The position numbers and the translations under genes were made by a program. This document shows, in pieces, positions 53,010 to 60,357 of a stretch of DNA of 64,000 nt. This stretch comes from JBEGHD01 sp049334165 (GTDB taxonomy: Bacteria; Bacteroidota; Bacteroidia; Flavobacteriales_D; Sanyastnellaceae). The stretch lies in the NCBI GenBank assembly GCA_049334165.1, contig JBEGHD010000014.1; one strand, given 5' to 3'. Under the pieces are notes generated by a model. It did not search any database and was not told the origin of the DNA. It saw only the letters and a program-made list of their open reading frames with translations. Each line of letters opens with the position of its first letter. Positions within the stretch are counted from its first letter, which is position 1.

Positions 53010-55337
53010 GTGAAGTCAACAAACAAAACCTACCTGCCTTTTCTTACCATTCTGCTGCTGGGCATCGTGTATGTTTTTTCGTTTTATGACGAAGTTCTCA
53101 AAAGTCCCAACGACTACATTTTTAGCACCACGGGCGATGGCATCAAAAATTACTTCACCTACGCCTACCACATTCGGCACGACAGCTCTTACACTGAGTT
53201 TGAGGGCATGAACTTTCCCTACGGAGAAAATTACCTCTACACCGATTGCCACCCAATTGTGGCCAACGCAGTGAAGTCGTTGTCGTCCGTCAGCCCGTTT
53301 TTCGAAAGTCATTCGGTCGGGATTCTCAACCTGCTGTTGATCCTCTCCATCCTCCTCACCTTCCCTGTGATTTACCTGGTTTTGGTGAACCTCAAATCGA
53401 ACAGGTGGCTGAGCGTTGTCTTCAGCTTTTGCATTGCGATTCTCGCTCCTCAGCTCTTTCGGCTTGGCGGACACTTTGCGCTTTCCTACAGCGTGGCGAT
53501 TCCCTTGTCGTGGCTGCTGATTTTGAAATGTCGACAAAAACCCAACTGGCACTGGTACCTTCTGCTCCTTGCCAATAACCTCTTCTGGATGCTGATTCAC
53601 GCCTACCTCGGAATTATCGTCTCGGCATTTCTGATTTCGTTTGCAGTCGTTCAGTTTTTGCTGGAACGAAGAAAGAGCGGAGAAATTCGGCAATTCGCTC
53701 TCCTGGTTTTGGCGATTGCCCTGCCGGTCATTTTGTTTTATCTGCACGTGATGCTGACTGACACACACACCGGCAGGACCGACAATCCATCTGGGTTTTT
53801 CCTCTACAATGCCGAACTCGATGACGTGCTGATACCGCCCGAAGAACCACTTTGGCCGCTGTTCGACAAACTCTCAGGTGGTGCCATCAAATTGGAGTGG
53901 GAAGCTCGAGGCTACCTCGGGATTTTTAATTCGCTCTTTTTCGTATTTCTGGTCCTTGCTTCTCTAGTCAGCATCTTCAGTAAAAAAGCCAGGCGACTGC
54001 TCAGCAGGTTTTTTGACAAAAAGCCGCTCAACATCTCGCTGATTGCCGCGTTTGTAGTTTTGCTTTTTGCGCTCGCCATCCCATTCAGGCAAATTCCCAG
54101 CCTTGTAGAAACGTTCCCGATTTTCAAGCAGTTTCGAGCTACAGGCCGATTTGTCTGGCCGTTCTACTTTGTCTTCACCGTTTTCGCGGCAACAGTTTTT
54201 CAAAAGATCATTTTGAGCTGGTGGCGAAGAGACAAAAAAGCCATGGCCGCGGTGGCGATTCTTGTTTTCGTGGCGACCTACCTGATGGAAGGTTATCACT
54301 ACCACAAGCCCGTTTCGGAAGACATCACCAGCAGTGCCAACTTGTTTGACGAGGATCAACTTCCAGATGATTTTCAAAAGGCTGTTAGCACGATTGATCC
54401 AAAAAAATATCAGGCGATCATTGCAATGCCCTTCTACTACCAGGGATCTGAAAGCTACGCCCGCCCCAGGCAGGATGCAGCTGTCACCAAGTCCATGCTG
54501 TTGTCTTACCACACCGGCATTCCCAACGTCTGCGCTAATCTCACGCGCACTTCCATCGAGGAGAGCAAGAGAATCGTTCAGCTCGTGACACCGAATTACT
54601 ACGAGAAAAAAATTGCGGATGACTTTGAGAGCACACGCCCGTTTTTGATTCTAAAAACAGGTTCAGAGTTTTCGAAGTACGAAGAAATTATCCTCGAAAA
54701 AGGCAAATCGATTTACGAAGGAGGCGATTTCGAACTGCTTGAAATCGAATACGAGAAGCTGTTCAGTGACGACCGTCAAAAACGCCTTGAAGCATTTCGC
54801 GAGGAGCTGCCGGACCTAAGCCGTCAAAACTCATTTTTGGTTTCCGACTCCAGCTCGTTATTGTACTACGACAGTTTTGAGAAATCGAAATCGGACACCG
54901 CATTTCGGGGCACCGGCAGTTTTGTCTCTGTAAAAAAAGGCAAAAACACCCTGGCCGAGTTTCCGCCAAACACGTTTGAAAAAGGCCGCGACTACGACCT
55001 GAGCGTGTGGATGTACAACGGAGTTCCAGATGCGCTCAACCTGTGGTTTCGACTGATCATCGAAGAGTACGATGAGCAGCAAGACGAGTGGCATAGCACC
55101 ACATTTTTCCCCGTGAATGCCGAAGTGATCAACGGCAACTGGTCGTTGGTGGAAGGCACTTTTAGTGTGCAAAACCCGCAAAGCCGCGTTTACATTGTCA
55201 CCAAAGGAAAGGAGAACTCCAAAGCCACTTTGCATGTAGACGAACTTCTGATCAAAGACAAAGGCGTGGAGGTTTACCGATTGGATGAAACCACCAACAC
55301 ACTGTTTTATAACAATCATAGGATTGAGGTTCCTTAA
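53010..55337 (+). CDS. polytopic GT-C-like membrane protein
   Basis: A 775-residue protein starting with GTG. About 12 hydrophobic segments fill residues 1-430; the first loop has SPNDYIFSTTGDGIKNYFTYAYHI, with an Asp at the place of the GT-C catalytic residue, then FEGMNFPYGENYLYTD. Residues about 600-775 form an extracytoplasmic beta-sandwich (FEKGRDYDLSVWMYNG and later) like a carbohydrate-binding module. I expect a lipid-linked sugar transferase or related enzyme; the precise family is not recognised. G+C is higher than in the cassette genes that follow. Confidence 0.7.
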   Translation: MKSTNKTYLPFLTILLLGIVYVFSFYDEVLKSPNDYIFSTTGDGIKNYFTYAYHIRHDSSYTEFEGMNFPYGENYLYTDCHPIVANAVKSLSSVSPFFESHSVGILNLLLILSILLTFPVIYLVLVNLKSNRWLSVVFSFCIAILAPQLFRLGGHFALSYSVAIPLSWLLILKCRQKPNWHWYLLLLANNLFWMLIHAYLGIIVSAFLISFAVVQFLLERRKSGEIRQFALLVLAIALPVILFYLHVMLTDTHTGRTDNPSGFFLYNAELDDVLIPPEEPLWPLFDKLSGGAIKLEWEARGYLGIFNSLFFVFLVLASLVSIFSKKARRLLSRFFDKKPLNISLIAAFVVLLFALAIPFRQIPSLVETFPIFKQFRATGRFVWPFYFVFTVFAATVFQKIILSWWRRDKKAMAAVAILVFVATYLMEGYHYHKPVSEDITSSANLFDEDQLPDDFQKAVSTIDPKKYQAIIAMPFYYQGSESYARPRQDAAVTKSMLLSYHTGIPNVCANLTRTSIEESKRIVQLVTPNYYEKKIADDFESTRPFLILKTGSEFSKYEEIILEKGKSIYEGGDFELLEIEYEKLFSDDRQKRLEAFREELPDLSRQNSFLVSDSSSLLYYDSFEKSKSDTAFRGTGSFVSVKKGKNTLAEFPPNTFEKGRDYDLSVWMYNGVPDALNLWFRLIIEEYDEQQDEWHSTTFFPVNAEVINGNWSLVEGTFSVQNPQSRVYIVTKGKENSKATLHVDELLIKDKGVEVYRLDETTNTLFYNNHRIEVP

Positions 55338-55341
55338 AAAG

Positions 55342-55552
55342 CCCTTCTCTCCCACTCCATTTTTCAGAAAGTTCCAAAAGCCTTAAATTGGTCACAGAAG
55401 AAACAACATTAACCAGATGCTGCCAGGAAATTTGCAATACTCTCAAACTGCGACCTGCGCTATCGGGTAGGTTTTCTTGCTGAATTAAAAGGACTTAAAA
55501 GATTGTCGATACATTTGGATAAAGTGACATGTGACTTTATCGACAGTTGTAG
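55342..55552 (+). repeat. dispersed leader repeat, copy 3 (diverged)
   Basis: It starts CTTCTCTCCCACTCC and TTTTCAGAAAGTTCCAAAAG, then CCTTAAATTGGTCAC, as in copies 1 and 2. The middle has diverged but keeps TTTGCAA and GACCT. The end has AAAGTGACATGTGACTTT (55521-55538) with an extra perfect stem TGTCGATA (55504-55511) / TATCGACA (55538-55545), then GTTGTAGC. The orphan gene starts 13 bases after it. Confidence 0.75.
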
Positions 55553-55565
55553 CTAATTTGAAAAA

Positions 55566-55934
55566 ATGACCGATATCCTATTATTTGTTTTACCCCCGTT
55601 GCTGTTTGTTTCAGTATGGTTGATTGGCAGGAAAAGCGAAAATAAAATTAGTCTGATAGCTGCCGCAGTTATAACATTGACTTTAGTTGTACTTGGATAT
55701 GTTACTGCTGATACTTACACCGAAATTTCGACAATTGGAAATATTCTTCTTTTTAGCAGTTCTATGTGGCTTATTGTACCGATATTGACTATTAAAAAGT
55801 TGAAAGAAAATATTTTGAAAACGGACAATTTAAGCATGGTAAGACTGACTGCAGTGATGATAATTGGACCGATATTATCTGTCTCTTTATGCATGACAAT
55901 GTTAATAGCCACAGGACAAATAACAGGATTTTGA
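55566..55934 (+). CDS. small orphan cassette membrane protein
   Basis: A 122-residue protein with four membrane helices (about 2-20, 27-48, 53-75 and 93-115) and little else. No family recognised. First gene of the third leader-headed array; the next palindrome starts 15 bases after its stop. Confidence 0.6.
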   Translation: MTDILLFVLPPLLFVSVWLIGRKSENKISLIAAAVITLTLVVLGYVTADTYTEISTIGNILLFSSSMWLIVPILTIKKLKENILKTDNLSMVRLTAVMIIGPILSVSLCMTMLIATGQITGF

Positions 55935-55949
55935 AAAACAAAAAACTAG

Positions 55950-56080
55950 CTACAACAATGGCTAAGAAAACATAGAGCAGATAAGGCTTTCAGAAAGGTT
56001 CGTTCCTTTAGCAAACTTCGGTTTCGGTGGACAAGTAATCGCTCCGAAATCCCTACGTTTCTTAGCCGAGCCGTTGCCAA
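55950..56080 (+). repeat. attC-like imperfect palindrome (site 9)
   Basis: GGCTAAGAAAACATAG (55960-55975) pairs with CTACGTTTCTTAGCC (56053-56067) with one extra base and one mismatch. Left outer ACAAC (55952-55956), right outer GTTGCC (56073-56078). The loop core CGGTGGACAAGTAATCGCTCC (56025-56045) is shared with sites 2 and 7. The stem is nearly that of site 7. Confidence 0.8.
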
Positions 56081-56090
56081 ACATTAAAAA

Positions 56091-56732
56091 ATGAACGAAC
56101 CTGCTTCAATTTATAGTTTACGACCGGTAATATTTGACCGAGACATTAGCACTGTGCAGAATGTTATTTTGACTCAAGGCTCGTCAGCATTGCAAGCCAC
56201 TTTAGCACGAATAAAATTTTTATTTCAGATTTGTGGACCTAAAGAAGGAAATAAAGTATTTACCGATCAAAACATTGCTCCAGTACTTCAAGATCTTTGT
56301 GCCCAAGCGGGTATAGCGTCTCAGATTTTATTTAATGGAAACCGTCACAAATCTCGACTTGAATCTCAAACGGCATTTCAACTAAGACTTGAAAGATTTG
56401 AATACGTCAAGAAGCTATGTGATGATCAGAATTTCAAACCAGAAATATTGACTGACAGAGAAGTAAGAAACTCACTAACCCACATTGACGAAAGACTTGC
56501 AGATATCTTGACAGAAGAAGAAGGAATAGGTTGGTTCATTGACTATGCGGCATCAATTCGTAATTCTTTTAATAAACCTGACGGAGTAAAAGAGATCAAG
56601 TATTGTAGGTCATACGTTCACAATGAAAGTAAGATTCTTCACCTCGGACATGAGTTTGACTTAAATGGACTTGCTCATGAATGTGCTGCATTATTGGCAA
56701 TCGTGTTTGGGATTGACATAAGAAAAAAATAA
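56091..56732 (+). CDS. HEPN-like orphan cassette protein
   Basis: A 213-residue, mostly helical cytosolic protein without a signal. Residues 126-131 read RNSLTH, the RNxxxH motif of HEPN ribonuclease domains, within VRNSLTHIDERLADIL. HEPN proteins with this motif are often RNases in toxin-antitoxin or phage-defence systems; no partner antitoxin is visible next to it. The assignment rests on the motif and helical context, so it is tentative. It is the second gene of its array, flanked by palindromes. Confidence 0.55.
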   Translation: MNEPASIYSLRPVIFDRDISTVQNVILTQGSSALQATLARIKFLFQICGPKEGNKVFTDQNIAPVLQDLCAQAGIASQILFNGNRHKSRLESQTAFQLRLERFEYVKKLCDDQNFKPEILTDREVRNSLTHIDERLADILTEEEGIGWFIDYAASIRNSFNKPDGVKEIKYCRSYVHNESKILHLGHEFDLNGLAHECAALLAIVFGIDIRKK

Positions 56733-56733
56733 A

Positions 56734-56797
56734 AAACGTTTGGCATCATCGTCTCCTATGTAAAGCCTCCGTGATAATCCGCATAGCCAAACCGTTT
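56734..56797 (+). repeat. attC-like palindrome (site 10)
   Basis: AAACGTTTGGC (56734-56744) pairs with GCCAAACCGTTT (56786-56797) with one extra C on the right. TAGCC, AAACC and GTTT reproduce the right end of site 1 (TAGCCAAACC). It starts two bases after the HEPN-like stop and ends 16 bases before the next gene. Confidence 0.65.
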
Positions 56798-56813
56798 CAA
56801 TAATCACATTAGA

Positions 56814-57191
56814 ATGAGACTGTTTCTAATACTCATAGCAACTCTTAGTCTTATGGCTTGCCAAAAAGCAGAAGACAAAATAATAGGGAAATGGAAAGCA
56901 GTGAGTTATTTCGAGAATGGTGAGAAAACGGACTTGAATCATTTTCTAGAGTTCAAAACCAAAGGAATAGTGATTATCTCGGAAAATGGATTTACTAAAC
57001 GCGAAAACGGAATAATGAGATATCGCATAGAAAATGACTCAATTTATATAACGAGAAAAGAAGTGATCTTGGATGGAGTTTCGGTCGAAAAAGATAGCAT
57101 GAAAATTGAATTTAAGAATGATAGTTTAATCTTGTCGAACCAACACAATGGTGTGTCTACCTGGATTCGGGCTGAATCTATTAGCCGATGA
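56814..57191 (+). CDS. lipocalin-like lipoprotein
   Basis: This 125-residue lipoprotein (lipobox LMAC) starts its mature part with the IIGKWKAVSYFENGE strand typical of Bacteroidota lipocalin-like proteins and continues with paired beta strands. Function unknown. Last gene after the palindromes of this array. Confidence 0.65.
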   Translation: MRLFLILIATLSLMACQKAEDKIIGKWKAVSYFENGEKTDLNHFLEFKTKGIVIISENGFTKRENGIMRYRIENDSIYITRKEVILDGVSVEKDSMKIEFKNDSLILSNQHNGVSTWIRAESISR

Positions 57192-57216
57192 AACAACCGA
57201 TTGAAAACTGAATAAA

Positions 57217-57654
57217 ATGAAAATGCTACTCACATCGCTCCTTTTGTGTATCAACTTTTTGGCGCACTCGCAAGATGTGCCATTTGACGAATTAAAGATT
57301 CAGGCAATTGTAGACTCCACATTGAAGTGTTTCGACACAACCAAAGTCCAGGCAATTCAGTTTAGTACAGCGAATTCTGGAAATCAATTAGAAGTCGAGT
57401 TTACAAGAAGATTGGCAAGCTTCCAACAGCTTAAACTATTTATTTTCAATGGACTCACGGAAATAGGGAGTCCGGAAGACTTCAACATTGAATTCTCAGG
57501 ACAAGTAATTGAGATCGAAAGCGATAATAATCAGATTGTCATATACCCAGCTAAAATTAAGCTCGACAACAAAGATGGACACATAGCAATTTCACCTTTG
57601 AAGCAAGAGAGAAATTGCTTTGAACTTATTCCGGAAATTCGAAGATGTAGGTAG
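57217..57654 (+). CDS. exported protein, unknown function
   Basis: A 145-residue protein with a signal peptide (ending AHSQ). The mature part contains QFSTANSGNQLEVEFTRRLASFQ and GSPEDFNIEFSGQVIEIES. Two cysteines (CFD near the front and CFEL near the end) could form a disulfide. No family. It starts 25 bases after the lipocalin-like gene and could share its transcript. Confidence 0.55.
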   Translation: MKMLLTSLLLCINFLAHSQDVPFDELKIQAIVDSTLKCFDTTKVQAIQFSTANSGNQLEVEFTRRLASFQQLKLFIFNGLTEIGSPEDFNIEFSGQVIEIESDNNQIVIYPAKIKLDNKDGHIAISPLKQERNCFELIPEIRRCR

Positions 57655-57710
57655 CGAAAACGTTCCGTTTCATTTGGCTCTTCCGGCTTCACCTTCTCCC
57701 CTCTCCCTCT

Positions 57711-57734
57711 CTTTCATATCTTTAGCTTTTTGAA
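57711..57734 (+). promoter_or_regulatory. recurrent promoter-like motif, copy 2
   Basis: CTTTCATATCTTTAGC then TTTTTGAA, the same motif as at 32 and 58454. It ends 10 bases before the ATG at 57744, so the mRNA leader would be very short. Confidence 0.5.
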
Positions 57735-57743
57735 AAGAGTATC

Positions 57744-58301
57744 ATGAAAGTTAGCGTTTGTCTTTTGTTTATTACCCTTTTGTCTTCTGGTTTCGCAATC
57801 GGCCAGCAGGGAGGAGCTGCTTCTCAAAAAGCCGTAGCCACTGATTCTCTAGAAACGAAAAAGATCGAGCAGTTGGTTGAAACGATCCGCCAGGAAAAAA
57901 CACTGGAACAAGTTCGTATTGACAGTGTCGAGCTGACTGACAAATTTTCTAACGCTAAGGAGCTTTACAAGGCTGATGTTTATCTTACAGAAGGCGAAAT
58001 AGTGCGGATATACTTATCACCTCGTGTTGAGTTTGTTGCTGTCCTAAACAGTTTTGGTCAATCGAGTATCGATTATTTCCTGAAAGATCAAAAGTTGATC
58101 TACATCCATGAGCTTTATGCGGATAACAGCAGACCTGGGTCATGCGGTTGGATTGAGATGAGAAATGAGCTGTACTTTAATGACGGTGAATTAGTTGAAA
58201 CCAGGGCCAACGACAATTGCTATCAGTCAAAAATTGAAGTGGATTGGTTGCTGCATAATTTCGAGAAGATGCTCATGCTTTCAAAAGAAGAAATTGATTA
58301 A
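57744..58301 (+). CDS. exported protein, unknown function
   Basis: A 185-residue protein with a signal peptide (ending AIGQ). It contains ETKKIEQLVETIRQEKTLEQ, then a beta region with VYLTEGEIVRIYLSPRVEFV and CGWIEMRNELYFNDGELV. No family recognised. It has the recurrent promoter motif directly upstream. Confidence 0.6.
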   Translation: MKVSVCLLFITLLSSGFAIGQQGGAASQKAVATDSLETKKIEQLVETIRQEKTLEQVRIDSVELTDKFSNAKELYKADVYLTEGEIVRIYLSPRVEFVAVLNSFGQSSIDYFLKDQKLIYIHELYADNSRPGSCGWIEMRNELYFNDGELVETRANDNCYQSKIEVDWLLHNFEKMLMLSKEEID

Positions 58302-58453
58302 TGTCCGCGTTCCCTCAATCACAATTCACTTGAGAAATGCTTCAGTTACATACTTATAACTTCCTGCTTCTCTATTTTGCTCTTCATTCGTCAAGTCGTC
58401 ATTCAATACTAAAACAGCTTGCCATTGCTAGCCATGTCCGTTCCCTATCCCTC

Positions 58454-58480
58454 ACTTTCATATCTTTAGCTCATTTGAAA
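58454..58480 (+). promoter_or_regulatory. recurrent promoter-like motif, copy 3
   Basis: ACTTTCATATCTTTAGC (58454-58470) then TCATTTGAAA. It lies about 60-80 bases before the lipoprotein start at 58537. A 67-codon frame that runs through it is not taken as a gene. Confidence 0.5.
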
Positions 58481-58536
58481 TTAACCAGAGCCATTGCTCG
58501 AACGAATGTTACTTCACAGCTAACACCACTAATGTC

Positions 58537-59244
58537 ATGAAAAAGACTGCATTACTTCTTCTCTTAATCACTACTCTGGCTTTTGCCTGTGGGGAACAAC
58601 CTTCGCTCGAAGGATTGTGGATAGTGGAAAACGTGAAAGTTGGCGATCAGGAAATGACTCCTAATGCCAGGTGGGCCCGATTCCATTCAGACTCTACCTT
58701 TGAGTCCGGCAACGGCAAGTATTCTCATTCGTTTGGGAAGTACAACTTCAGTCCAGAATCAAACGAATTAGCCCTGAAGTCGACCAATGGGTTGGAGGAT
58801 GTGTATGAGCCATTCAAGGTGTCAGTGAAACAAAATGAAATGACCTGGATGCGGACTGAAGAAGGACAGAAAGTCGAAGTAATTCTAAAGCGCACAGATG
58901 AACTCCCATTCACTTATAGCGATCAGATTCTGGGACTTTGGCAGTTAGACGAACTCTCCGACAACGGCCCCTATTTCCAGCAATCGGAGTCAACAGATCA
59001 AGCAGAGTACATTTTCTTCAGGTGGGACAAACGATTCGTCATGCAAACCCAAGCCGGTAGAATTAATGGTGTTTACAATGTCAACGGACATCGACCAGAA
59101 GTTGAGTTGATCCCCTACGGAGACCAGTTCGAAAGAGATTTTTGGAAGGTCGATTTCAATGAAGACCAAATCATCCTGAATCGATTAAACACAGACTCGA
59201 CAGTTACCCGAACGTTTAGCAGAATTCATCAATTTCCGGAGTAA
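58537..59244 (+). CDS. lipoprotein with two lipocalin-like halves
   Basis: A 235-residue lipoprotein (lipobox AFAC). Two similar halves are visible: LEGLWIVENVKVGDQEMTPN early on and ILGLWQLDELSDNGPYFQQS at about 130, each starting with a GLW strand and followed by beta strands. This is the Bacteroidota lipocalin-like pattern in duplicate. Function unknown. Preceded by the recurrent promoter motif. Confidence 0.65.
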   Translation: MKKTALLLLLITTLAFACGEQPSLEGLWIVENVKVGDQEMTPNARWARFHSDSTFESGNGKYSHSFGKYNFSPESNELALKSTNGLEDVYEPFKVSVKQNEMTWMRTEEGQKVEVILKRTDELPFTYSDQILGLWQLDELSDNGPYFQQSESTDQAEYIFFRWDKRFVMQTQAGRINGVYNVNGHRPEVELIPYGDQFERDFWKVDFNEDQIILNRLNTDSTVTRTFSRIHQFPE

Positions 59245-59246
59245 GG

Positions 59247-59313
59247 AATCCTGCGCGCAGCTACCCCTTTAGGGCACAGGGGCCAGCGCAGGGAAAATGA
59301 AGAATAACATGAA
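59247..59313 (+). repeat. 67-base direct repeat, left copy
   Basis: This sequence (TGCGCGCAGCTACCCCTT, AGGG, ACAGGGGCCAGCGCAGGG, AAAATGAA) recurs 609 bases downstream at 59856-59922 with about seven differences. Each copy ends at the start codon of a gene. The two copies bracket a DUF6090 fragment and the DUF559 gene. Confidence 0.85.
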
Positions 59314-59488
59314 CAACATCTTCCGAAAAATCCGTCAACGTTTTCTCGCTAAAAGCCCCTTCTCTCGCTACCTCATCTATGCAGTAGGTGGATTTGTGCT
59401 GGTAAAGATTAGGGTTTTGGAAGCCTTCCGCTGCCCCCAGCCCCTGAAGGGGCGTGCTTTCACACAAATCTCTAAAGAAATGAAATGA
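59309..59488 (+). pseudogene. truncated DUF6090 gene
   Basis: The first 30 residues (MNNIFRKIRQRFLAKSPFSR then YLIYAVGGFVLVKI) match the DUF6090 N-terminus of 5596 and 40298. Then the frame enters a GC-rich inverted repeat and stops; the helical domain is missing and does not resume downstream. It was probably disrupted when the DUF559 element arrived. Confidence 0.7.
59429..59452 (+). repeat. left inverted end of the DUF559 element
   Basis: CGCTGCCCCCAG then CCCCTGAAGGGG. Its reverse complement is found at 59873-59897 (CCCCTTCAGGGG, ACAGGGGCCAGCG) with about three differences. The pair flanks the DUF559 gene. The ends resemble the gene-less element at 29615. Confidence 0.7.
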
Positions 59489-59916
59489 TGGAACGAGACC
59501 CACTTAAAATATCGGGAATGAGCAATGGAGCAAAGCCAAAGATCTACAGAAATGCATCTAAGCTTCGCGAAAATATGACTCAAGCAGAACAAAAGCTTTG
59601 GGAATATTTAAGGAGAAAACCACATGGCTATAAATTCAGAAGACAGCACCCAATGGGAAATTTCGTATTAGATTTCTACTGCCATAAGCTCCGCATTTCA
59701 ATCGAAGTAGATGGTGGATATCATCTTTCTTCCGAGCAAAAAGAAAGAGATGAAGAAAGAACAGCTCATCTTGAGAGTTTGGGAGTTACTGAGTACAGAT
59801 ATAGTAATAAAGAAATCATGAGTGAATTTGAAAAATCAATAGATTCGATAAACGAAATCTTGCGCGCAGCTACCCCTTCAGGGGACAGGGGCCAGCGCAG
59901 GGAAAATGAACAATAA
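59485..59916 (+). CDS. DUF559 (Vsr-like) endonuclease-domain protein
   Basis: A 143-residue protein of the PD-(D/E)XK-type DUF559 family, related to Vsr mismatch endonucleases. Visible motifs: RNASKLRENMTQAEQKLWEY, KFRRQHPMGNFVLDFYCHKL (catalytic Asp), SIEVDGGYH (Glu and Asp) and DEERTAHLESLGV. The C-terminus from about residue 125 (ILRAATPSGDRGQRRENEQ) is encoded by the right GC-rich repeat. Such genes are scattered singly in Bacteroidota genomes next to GC-rich inverted repeats, suggesting a small selfish or homing-like element. Activity not proven. Confidence 0.85.
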   Translation: MMERDPLKISGMSNGAKPKIYRNASKLRENMTQAEQKLWEYLRRKPHGYKFRRQHPMGNFVLDFYCHKLRISIEVDGGYHLSSEQKERDEERTAHLESLGVTEYRYSNKEIMSEFEKSIDSINEILRAATPSGDRGQRRENEQ

Positions 59917-59922
59917 AATGAT
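59856..59922 (+). repeat. 67-base direct repeat, right copy
   Basis: Second copy of the repeat at 59247-59313. It supplies the last 20 codons of the DUF559 gene, the right inverted end of the element and the start region of the next lipoprotein gene. Confidence 0.85.
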
Positions 59923-60343
59923 CCACTTAACTCGCCTGATTTTTCCAATTGCCATCTCGTTGTTTTTGTTCCAGTCCTGCAAGATGCCGGAGATGAAAAG
60001 GCCAAAATTCGAACGAGATACCGAAGAGCTCATAGTTGAACTGAAAGAGCTGAGTAACTTTGAAAATGCGGATATCAGATGGAATGTGCGAAGTTTCAAG
60101 GACACTTCAACTTACTATCTTGTCGTGAACCTGATCAACGGCAAAGACCTCCCCGAAGAAGATGCCGAACTGAAAGAGATCGGGCAAGAAGCGATGAAGA
60201 TCGTTGTCAATTCGATTGAGAATGAAAATGTCTTCGACAAATTTCGGGTAGTTTTTGAGGAGGTCAAACAATCGGGTGCGGTCACCAGAAGAAATAAAAT
60301 ACCTTTCGAATACAGCCTCTCTGACATTGCTGGCGAAGACTAA
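59918..60343 (+). CDS. putative lipoprotein, unknown function
   Basis: It has 141 residues from the ATG at 59918 (an alternative ATG at 59906 overlaps the DUF559 stop). Lipobox FQSC. The mature part is one helical-then-beta domain (TYYLVVNLINGKDLPEEDAE, KFRVVFEEVKQSGAV). No family recognised. Its upstream region is the right direct repeat. Confidence 0.6.
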   Translation: MIHLTRLIFPIAISLFLFQSCKMPEMKRPKFERDTEELIVELKELSNFENADIRWNVRSFKDTSTYYLVVNLINGKDLPEEDAELKEIGQEAMKIVVNSIENENVFDKFRVVFEEVKQSGAVTRRNKIPFEYSLSDIAGED

Positions 60344-60357
60344 GAATACACAACTCT

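Noticed and set aside
53016..53768. 250-codon frame on the minus strand
   Set aside because: Shadow of the GT-C-like gene; its composition (Gln, Asn and Arg rich) is what the complement of hydrophobic codons gives.
58337..58540. 67-codon frame before the lipoprotein gene
   Set aside because: It overlaps the recurrent promoter-like motif and shows no protein-like pattern.
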